This document shows, piece after piece, positions 6,650 to 11,239 of a stretch of 11,239 nucleotides of DNA. The notes under the pieces were generated by a model. The model was not told the origin of the DNA. It was given only the letters and a program-made list of their open reading frames with translations, and made no database searches. The translations under genes and the position numbers were made by a program. Source of the stretch: JBBRYB01 sp038238115 (GTDB lineage: Bacteria; Actinomycetota; Actinomycetes; Propionibacteriales; Nocardioidaceae); NCBI GenBank assembly GCA_038238115.1, contig JBBRYB010000086.1:1-11239 (forward strand). The letters are read 5' to 3'. The first letter of the stretch is position 1, and each line of letters opens with the position of its first letter.

Positions 6650-6978
6650 GAAATGCGTTGACGCCCGCGGTTTCGCTGGTGGATGCATCGCCGCGGGCTC
6701 TTCTCGGACCGGTCCTGACCTGCCGTGCGGTGCTTCCACAGATGCTCTCCCGCGGCTCGGGGAGGGGGGTCAACATCGGCAGCCTCTCTGGCGGCCGTCC
6801 GTGGGGCATCGGGTCGTCCTATGGGGTCTCCAAGGCTGCCTTGATGAGGCTCACCGACTCCCTTGCCGCGTCCCTCGTGGACACCGGTGTCCACGTGTTC
6901 GAGAACGGCTCGGTTGGGCCTGTCGGGCCGTCAACGGCCACATTCCTGGTGACATCCACAAGACGAACACGCGGCTGA
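6650..6978 (+). pseudogene. Short-chain dehydrogenase/reductase fragment
   Basis: The frame carries only the middle of an SDR: LLGPVLTCRAVLPQMLSRGS, then VNIGSLSGGRPWGIGSSYGVSKAAL and LTDSLAASLVDTGVHVFE. The catalytic Ser region (GSLSG) and the YGVSK Tyr/Lys pair are visible. The N-terminal Rossmann half with the GxxxGxG NAD(P)-binding glycines is absent, because the permease gene ends only about 35 bases earlier, and the C-terminal substrate loop degenerates after HVFE into a Gly/Pro/Thr-rich tail. Complete SDRs have about 250 residues; about 90 recognisable ones remain here. The open frame reaches back to 6604 but that part shows no similarity. It is most likely a deletion remnant left beside the transporter operon. 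Confidence 0.65.
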
Positions 6979-6986
6979 GCATGTTT

Positions 6987-7018
6987 CCTGACCGGTCGCG
7001 CCTGAGGATCCGGCCAGG
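6987..7018. terminator. Hairpin between convergent genes, possible bidirectional terminator
   Basis: CCTGACCGG (6987-6995) and CCGGCCAGG (7010-7018) pair over nine positions with one A/C mismatch on the plus strand, which becomes a G-U pair on the minus strand. The loop is 14 bases. It lies after the plus-strand SDR remnant (stop at 6978) and after the minus-strand GtrA-like gene (stop at 7044), where a shared terminator would be expected. There is no U-tract on either side, as is common for hairpin terminators in actinobacteria. Confidence 0.4.
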
Positions 7019-7043
7019 CCTTGTCGTCCCGGCGGGTGAGCCG

Positions 7044-7649
7044 TCAGCTGGTTGTCGCCGGTGCGGATCGCCGGATGATCCAGTCGGTCAGCAGAACGGC
7101 CCGCAACAACGTGGCGACCAGGCTGGCCATGACCACGGCGACGACCTCGACGAGTCGGCTCGGGGTTGGGTCGTAGACGCCGGCCGCGAACAACGAGCCA
7201 GCGCTGAGAACGAGTGCGACGCCGAAGGCAAGCATTTCGTGGGAAGCCTGCCAGGCGTCTGTCCCGCGACCACGGATGTCGAAGACGAGGCGACGATCAG
7301 CGAGTGTGTGGCTGCCTGCGGCAACCAGCAAGGCAAGCGCATTGGCGACCTGGGCGGACCCGACCGTACGCAGGCCCAGGTAGAGCGCCACGTACGCGAT
7401 GGTGCTGAGCACCGCGACGCCGGCGAACCGCAGCACCCGGGTCGTAATTTCGGGCTGGCCCGTCTTGGTCCTCCGGCCGAGCGCGGACCGCCCGAGGGAG
7501 GGCCGGTTCGGGCCGAGGAAGAGGGAATCAGCATCTTCGAGGCTATGGGAGGGGATACCGACGTCCGGCGCGTCCGCATGACGGGTCACCAGGTTGCTGG
7601 CGGCGCGGGACACGACGTCGGTGCTGTCCTGAAGGGAGGGTGTGTTCAT
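7044..7649 (-). CDS. GtrA-like four-helix membrane protein
   Basis: The 201-residue protein has a polar N-terminal stretch of about 70 residues and then a GtrA-type domain with four hydrophobic segments (roughly residues 73-93, 99-116, 138-157 and 166-187). The segment VANALALLVAAGSHTLADRR followed by LVFDI resembles the conserved N...NRRFTF region of the family. GtrA-like proteins are small inner-membrane proteins linked to polyprenyl-linked sugar transfer or translocation in cell-envelope synthesis. ATG at 7649 is preferred: the open frame could begin at GTG 7763, but that codon lies inside the 7735-7772 hairpin. No clear Shine-Dalgarno is present. The usual partner, a glycosyltransferase, is not in the window. 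The long N-terminal extension is longer than typical and could mean a still later start. Confidence 0.65.
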   Translation of the reverse strand: MNTPSLQDSTDVVSRAASNLVTRHADAPDVGIPSHSLEDADSLFLGPNRPSLGRSALGRRTKTGQPEITTRVLRFAGVAVLSTIAYVALYLGLRTVGSAQVANALALLVAAGSHTLADRRLVFDIRGRGTDAWQASHEMLAFGVALVLSAGSLFAAGVYDPTPSRLVEVVAVVMASLVATLLRAVLLTDWIIRRSAPATTS

Positions 7650-7734
7650 GCCTCGAGGATCGTCGGCGAACCTAGGACCCACCTGTGTCGCCGCTTCGAA
7701 TCTGCTGTCTGTAGTGCGACGCGGGACCGCCTTT

Positions 7735-7772
7735 CCGCAACAGGTGCACTCGACCGAGTCCACCTGTTGCGG
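7735..7772 (-). terminator. 38-nt near-perfect palindrome after the histidine kinase gene
   Basis: CCGCAACAGGTG (7735-7746) and CACCTGTTGCGG (7761-7772) are exact reverse complements. Inside them ACTCG (7748-7752) and CGAGT (7755-7759) pair as well, separated only by AC, with a single C/C mismatch (7747/7760). The predicted stem therefore has 17 pairs and a two-base loop. It starts 22 bases beyond the kinase stop codon (7797-7795) and ends before the GtrA-like start, as expected of a terminator separating the two minus-strand units. It lacks a U-tract. An operator role is the alternative. Confidence 0.65.
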
Positions 7773-7794
7773 CCGAGCGCGTCAGATGGCCTGT

Positions 7795-9183
7795 CTAGTC
7801 GGGTGGCCGGAGCGGGAGGTGGACGCGCAGAACCGTCTCACCCGGGTGGGATTTGATGTCGATCTTTCCGCCGTGGCGCTCCACGACGATGCGCCGGGCG
7901 ATGTCGAGACCTAGACCCGTGCCCTTGCCGACGTCCTTGGTCGTGTAGAACGCCTCAAACGCGCGAGCCATCACCTCCGTTGGCATTCCGGGGCCGGTAT
8001 CACCGATCTCGACGACGATGCCGTCGCCGTCCGGCTGCGTGGCGATTCGCAGGGATCCCGAACCGTCCATTGCATCGACAGCGTTGTCGATGAGATTTGT
8101 CCACACCTGGTTCAGCTCGCCGGCATACGCATCGATCCTTGGTACGTTCGCGCCGTACGAGCGCACGACTCTGACACCGTCACGGAGCTTGTGGCCGAGA
8201 ATGAGCAGCGTGCTCTCGAGGCCGTCCGTCACATCGATGTGCTGGACAGACCCGCGATCCATCTGGGAGTACGACCTGACCGCGGTGACAAGGTCTGAGA
8301 CCCGCCGGGTCGACTCTTTGATCTCCGAGAGAAGCGCGGCCATGGAGAACGTGCCTGCTACCCACTCCAGCCCTGCCTGGAAGGACTCTCCCACAAGCGC
8401 GGTCGCCGCCCGCTCGCACCAGGCGACGTCGACTCCAGCGGCCGCGAGGGGCGGGGCGATCACCCAGTCACGCTCGACTCCGTGGCGAGCAAGCCATGAC
8501 GACAGCGCCTCCTCCTGGTCGGCCATGGCCAGCGGGTCTGGCACCGTCGACGACGGCTCGATCTCGCGTCGTAGCGCGTCGAGCGCCGTGAACTGCGCCG
8601 CGGAGATCTCGGCCTGGGCGAGCCGGCCGAGCGAGGAGAGCAGCGTCTGGCAGGTGCCCTCGAGGGCGTCCACCGCACGGACAGCGGCTGCCGCTGGGTT
8701 GTTGAGCTCGTGCGCGAGCCCAGCCGCCAAAGTGCCGAGGGTGACCAGGGACTCACGCTGCCGCGCTGTGGACTCGATGGTGCGCGCGGTGGTGAACAGC
8801 CCCGCGATGAGGTGCCCGCCGAAGGGGAACCAGGCGCTGGACCGCGTACGCAGCACGTCCGCCGGAACCCGGAGCACCCGCCCGTCCGTCACTCCCCGGC
8901 CCGTTGCGAGGTAAACGCCATGCTCGTCCCACGCTCTGAATCCACCGGCCCAGCGACCCGGTACATCCATCCTCCCGACCACACTGTTCTCTCGGCCGAC
9001 GCGGCGCATGAGGTCGATCGCCCCGTCGACGAGTACCCACCAGAAGTCGGCGTGCTCGCCTTCGTGGAACAGGTCCCGGCCCGGCTCGATGCGCACCTCG
9101 GTGCCGGCCTCGACGAGCTCCGACAGCTGGTCCTCGGTAAGACCGTCGAAGAGGCTGAGCGAGCGGAGGTCCTCGGCACGCAT
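7795..9183 (-). CDS. Soluble histidine kinase with N-terminal cNMP-binding-like domain
   Basis: This 462-residue kinase has no transmembrane segment. Residues about 8-115 (LFDGLTEDQLSELVEAGTEV..., GRDLFHEGEHADFWWVLVDG) are a cyclic-nucleotide-binding/CRP-type beta-roll. The H-box is LAHELNNP with His158; the ATPase domain has the N-box NLIDNAVDAM (363-372), the G1 box DTGPGMP (395-401) and the G2 box GTGLGL (421-426). The DHp second helix is seen at LVTAVRSYSQMDRG (298-311), so about 95 residues more than usual lie between the two DHp helices. The ATG at 9183-9181 overlaps the stop of the upstream fusion gene as TGATG, so the two are translationally coupled and the REC domain of that protein is the likely phospho-acceptor. 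The ligand of the cNMP-like domain is unknown. Confidence 0.9.
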   Translation of the reverse strand: MRAEDLRSLSLFDGLTEDQLSELVEAGTEVRIEPGRDLFHEGEHADFWWVLVDGAIDLMRRVGRENSVVGRMDVPGRWAGGFRAWDEHGVYLATGRGVTDGRVLRVPADVLRTRSSAWFPFGGHLIAGLFTTARTIESTARQRESLVTLGTLAAGLAHELNNPAAAAVRAVDALEGTCQTLLSSLGRLAQAEISAAQFTALDALRREIEPSSTVPDPLAMADQEEALSSWLARHGVERDWVIAPPLAAAGVDVAWCERAATALVGESFQAGLEWVAGTFSMAALLSEIKESTRRVSDLVTAVRSYSQMDRGSVQHIDVTDGLESTLLILGHKLRDGVRVVRSYGANVPRIDAYAGELNQVWTNLIDNAVDAMDGSGSLRIATQPDGDGIVVEIGDTGPGMPTEVMARAFEAFYTTKDVGKGTGLGLDIARRIVVERHGGKIDIKSHPGETVLRVHLPLRPPD

Positions 9184-10841
9184 CAGATCGTGGCCAGGTA
9201 GCGGTGCACGAGGTAGACCGACATCGCGCCCTCGCCCACGGCCGATGCAACGCGTTTCATTGAGTCGAGTCGCACGTCGCCAGCGGCGAACACGCCCGGC
9301 ACGCTCGTCTCCAATCCGAAAGGCGCACGGGACAGTGGCCACGTCTGCACGTGAGAGGGGAGGAGCAGATCCTGACCGGTGACCACGAAACCCTTGTCGT
9401 CCCGTACGACGCCACCGCCGAGCCACTGCGTTCGCGGAGACGCACCGATGAACACGAACAGCCAGCTCGACGAGACCTCCTCCTGGACACCGGAGCCCCT
9501 GTCCGCGAGGGTGAGCGCCTCGAGGTGGCCTTCGCCCCGACACGCCACCACCTCGCTGCGGTATCGCACGTCGATGTTGGGTGCCGACGTGATCCGCTGG
9601 ACGAGGTACTGCGACATGGTGTTCTCGAGCGTCGCAGCCCGGACCACGAGGACCACTCGCTTCGCGAAGCGGGCCAGACTCAGTGCGGCCTGACCTGCGG
9701 AGTTGGCAGCACCGATGATGTAGACCTCGTCGCCCTTGCACTGGTTCGCCTCACTGGCGCTCGCGCCGTAGTAGACGCCCCGGCCGGTGAGTTCGTCGAG
9801 ACCCGCTGCTTCCAGGCGTCGGTACGACACACCCGTCGCGACGATGACCGCTCGGGCCTCGATCTCCTGCTCGTCGTCCAGGAGCACCGCGTGCACGGGT
9901 CCCCGGGTCTCGAGACCCATGACAGCGTGCGCGAGCACCACCTCGGCGCCGAAGCGCGAGACCTGAGCGACAGCGCGCTGGGCGAGGTCGGAGCCGGTCA
10001 GCCCCTTGGGGAATCCGAGGTAGTTCTCGATCGACGCGCTCTGCCCCGCCTGTCCACCGGGCGCCTCACGCTCCACGATAACGGCGCTCAGGCCCTCCGA
10101 AGCGGCGTACACGGCGGCGGCCAGGCCTGCAGGCCCGCCGCCCACGATGCACACGTCGTACAGCGGCTGTTCGGCACGGGTGCGCAGGCCGAGGGCGTCG
10201 GCAAGATCGAGCGTCGACGGCGAGGTCAGGGTGTCGCCGTCCGGTATCAGCACCAGGGGTAGATCGGCCTCCGTGGCGTGGGCGAGATCCCGCAATCGCT
10301 GCGCCTCGGCGTCGCGCTCGATGTCGTACCAGCGGTAGGGCAGGTGGTTCCGCGCCAGGAACGTCTTGATCTCGTAGCTGCGGTCCGACCACCGGTGCCC
10401 CACGACGCGCACCTCGGAGGTGTGGTCCGGATTGTCCCGCCGCCAGTCACCCAGCAGGTCGTCGATGACGGGGTAGAGCCGTTCCTCGGGAGGATCCCAG
10501 GGCTTGAGCATGTAGTAGTCGAGGCCGATGTCGTTGATCGCCTTGATGGCGACGTCGGTGTCGGCGTACGCCGTGAGCAGCAGGTACTTCGCACCCGGCG
10601 CGTTGGTCCGAGCGCGCTCGAGCATTTCGATCCCTGTCATCTGCGGCATCCGCTGGTCGGCGACGATCAACGCCACGTCCTGGACGCGCAGGGCGAGCTT
10701 GGTGAGCACCTCCAGGGCCTGCTCCCCCGACGTTGCCCGCACGATGCGATAGTCGGCCCCGTAGTGGCTGCGGAGATCCCGGGAGATCGCCGCCGAGACC
10801 TGTGGATCGTCCTCGACGGTCAGGATGGTGGGTTTGCCCAT
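9183..10841 (-). CDS. Response-regulator receiver / glutaredoxin-like / thioredoxin-reductase-like FAD fusion
   Basis: The 552-residue protein has three parts. Residues 1-130 are a REC domain with acidic pair Asp11/Asp12, phospho-acceptor Asp62 (VADQRMP), Thr90 and Lys113 (LKPWD). Residues about 143-220 look like a glutaredoxin fold (VRVVGHRWSDRSYE..., then LPLVLIPDG with the cis-Pro position), but the CxxC site has no cysteine. Residues 228-552 are a two-dinucleotide-domain flavoprotein of the thioredoxin reductase class: FAD glycines GGGPAG (234-239), EAPGGQAGQSASIENYLGFP, NADPH glycines GAANSA (377-382) and GVFAAGDV near the end. Where TrxR carries CATC this protein has GASAS (359-363), so it cannot be a classical disulfide reductase. 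The start at 10841 fits the REC domain; the open frame continues upstream to 11195 only as a shadow of the cupin gene. Databases usually call such fusions response regulator/thioredoxin-disulfide reductase; the missing cysteines make the second half of that name doubtful. Confidence 0.9.
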   Translation of the reverse strand: MGKPTILTVEDDPQVSAAISRDLRSHYGADYRIVRATSGEQALEVLTKLALRVQDVALIVADQRMPQMTGIEMLERARTNAPGAKYLLLTAYADTDVAIKAINDIGLDYYMLKPWDPPEERLYPVIDDLLGDWRRDNPDHTSEVRVVGHRWSDRSYEIKTFLARNHLPYRWYDIERDAEAQRLRDLAHATEADLPLVLIPDGDTLTSPSTLDLADALGLRTRAEQPLYDVCIVGGGPAGLAAAVYAASEGLSAVIVEREAPGGQAGQSASIENYLGFPKGLTGSDLAQRAVAQVSRFGAEVVLAHAVMGLETRGPVHAVLLDDEQEIEARAVIVATGVSYRRLEAAGLDELTGRGVYYGASASEANQCKGDEVYIIGAANSAGQAALSLARFAKRVVLVVRAATLENTMSQYLVQRITSAPNIDVRYRSEVVACRGEGHLEALTLADRGSGVQEEVSSSWLFVFIGASPRTQWLGGGVVRDDKGFVVTGQDLLLPSHVQTWPLSRAPFGLETSVPGVFAAGDVRLDSMKRVASAVGEGAMSVYLVHRYLATI

Positions 10842-10890
10842 GGCATCACCATCCCATGGGCGGGCGAGGTCGACGTGGCATCGCCGCGAT

Positions 10891-11239
10891 CTACCAGGTC
10901 GGAAGGGGATCCACGAGGGTGGCAGCGTGCCTTGCGTGCAGCGCGGCGAGGGACTCCTCGTCGATCTCACCGCCCGCGAGGTTGCCGAGCTCAGCGAGCA
11001 GGTCCACCCCGTCGGCGGGACCAAGGATGACGAGCATGCGCGAGCGGGCCGAGCCGTCATTGCGGTACGTGTGCGGCGTGCCGCGTGGGACGAAGACGTA
11101 GTCACCGGCTGTGGCGACGACGATCTCATCGCCCAGTCGCACCCGATAGCTGCCCTCGAGGACGACGAAGGTCTCGTCGTGCCGGGCGTGGACATGGTCG
11201 CGGATGCGTGGCTCGCCCAACGGATGTGCTGCCTCGACC
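10891..11239 (-). CDS. Small cupin-domain protein, 5' end outside the window
   Basis: The frame is open to the right edge and stops at TAG 10893-10891. Both cupin motifs are complete: motif 1 HVHARHDETFVVLEG fits HxH(x4)E(x6)G, and motif 2 GDYVFVPRGTPHTYRN fits G(x5)PxG(x2)H(x3)N, giving the usual three-His, one-Glu metal site. A TTG at 11220 is an internal possible start, but the frame continues upstream (...VEAAHP), so the gene probably begins outside. It ends 49 bases before the REC-flavoprotein gene on the same strand, which suggests one operon. The substrate cannot be told from sequence; single-domain cupins of this kind include dioxygenases, isomerases and ligand sensors. Confidence 0.85.
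   Translation of the reverse strand, partial: VEAAHPLGEPRIRDHVHARHDETFVVLEGSYRVRLGDEIVVATAGDYVFVPRGTPHTYRNDGSARSRMLVILGPADGVDLLAELGNLAGGEIDEESLAALHARHAATLVDPLPTW

Noticed and set aside
6624..7856. Plus-strand open frame of 410 codons
   Set aside because: It crosses the SDR remnant in another frame, both hairpins and the antisense of the GtrA-like gene; its composition is that of an antisense shadow.
9351..10262. Plus-strand open frame opposite the flavoprotein gene
   Set aside because: Antisense to a gene with clear REC, FAD and NADPH motifs; no domain of its own.
10842..11195. N-terminal extension of the REC-flavoprotein frame
   Set aside because: Ser/Arg-rich translation overlapping the cupin gene in another frame; the REC fold starts at the ATG at 10841.
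1..11239. CRISPR array, rRNA or intact insertion sequence
   Set aside because: No regularly spaced repeats, no rRNA-like sequence and no transposase with terminal inverted repeats were seen on either strand.

Overview
The window looks like high-GC actinobacterial chromosome. Supporting signs are strong G/C preference at third codon positions, GTG and TTG starts, a lipoprotein with an LAGGC box, a GtrA-type membrane protein, and a response-regulator/flavoprotein fusion with its own histidine kinase. I cannot name a genus.

There are three blocks. Block 1 (1 to about 2450) is the wreck of one or more integrative elements. A minus-strand gene string leads leftward from a candidate promoter near 1471-1500. 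It contains a 55-residue ORF (1394-1227), a Cys-x2-Cys/helix-turn-helix gene broken by about four small frame changes (1163-525), and a PD-(D/E)XK nuclease-like gene with a perfect Shine-Dalgarno and one frame change at the catalytic E-x-K (523 to the left edge). To the right lie a tRNA-Met(CAU)-like 3' half (1518-1561) with no 5' half, which is best read as an attachment site, and a tyrosine recombinase pseudogene (2429-1663) lacking its N-terminal domain and frameshifted between its catalytic motifs. The long ORFs to the right of 2452 are intact, so the indels look like real decay and not poor sequence.

Block 2 (2452-6978) is a complete plus-strand ABC importer of the spermidine/putrescine class, in the order ATPase, lipoprotein binding protein, two permeases. 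It abuts the integrase remnant directly. A perfect 13-bp inverted repeat sits at the binding-protein/permease junction, a place where differential expression is often set. The permease genes overlap by 4 nt. A short-chain dehydrogenase fragment with no NAD-binding half follows, then a hairpin between convergent genes.

Block 3 (7044-11239) is on the minus strand. A cupin (cut by the right edge), a 552-residue REC / glutaredoxin-like / thioredoxin-reductase-like fusion and a 462-residue soluble histidine kinase with an N-terminal cNMP-binding-like domain form an apparent operon. The last two overlap as TGATG. A 38-nt near-perfect palindrome lies just beyond the kinase stop, followed by a separate GtrA-like gene. 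The fusion keeps phospho-acceptor residues and nucleotide-binding glycines but has lost the cysteines expected in both its glutaredoxin-like and its TrxR-like parts. The kinase carries roughly 95 extra residues inside its dimerisation hairpin. This pair is the most interesting system here: a two-component pair whose output appears to be a flavoenzyme and not a DNA-binding protein.
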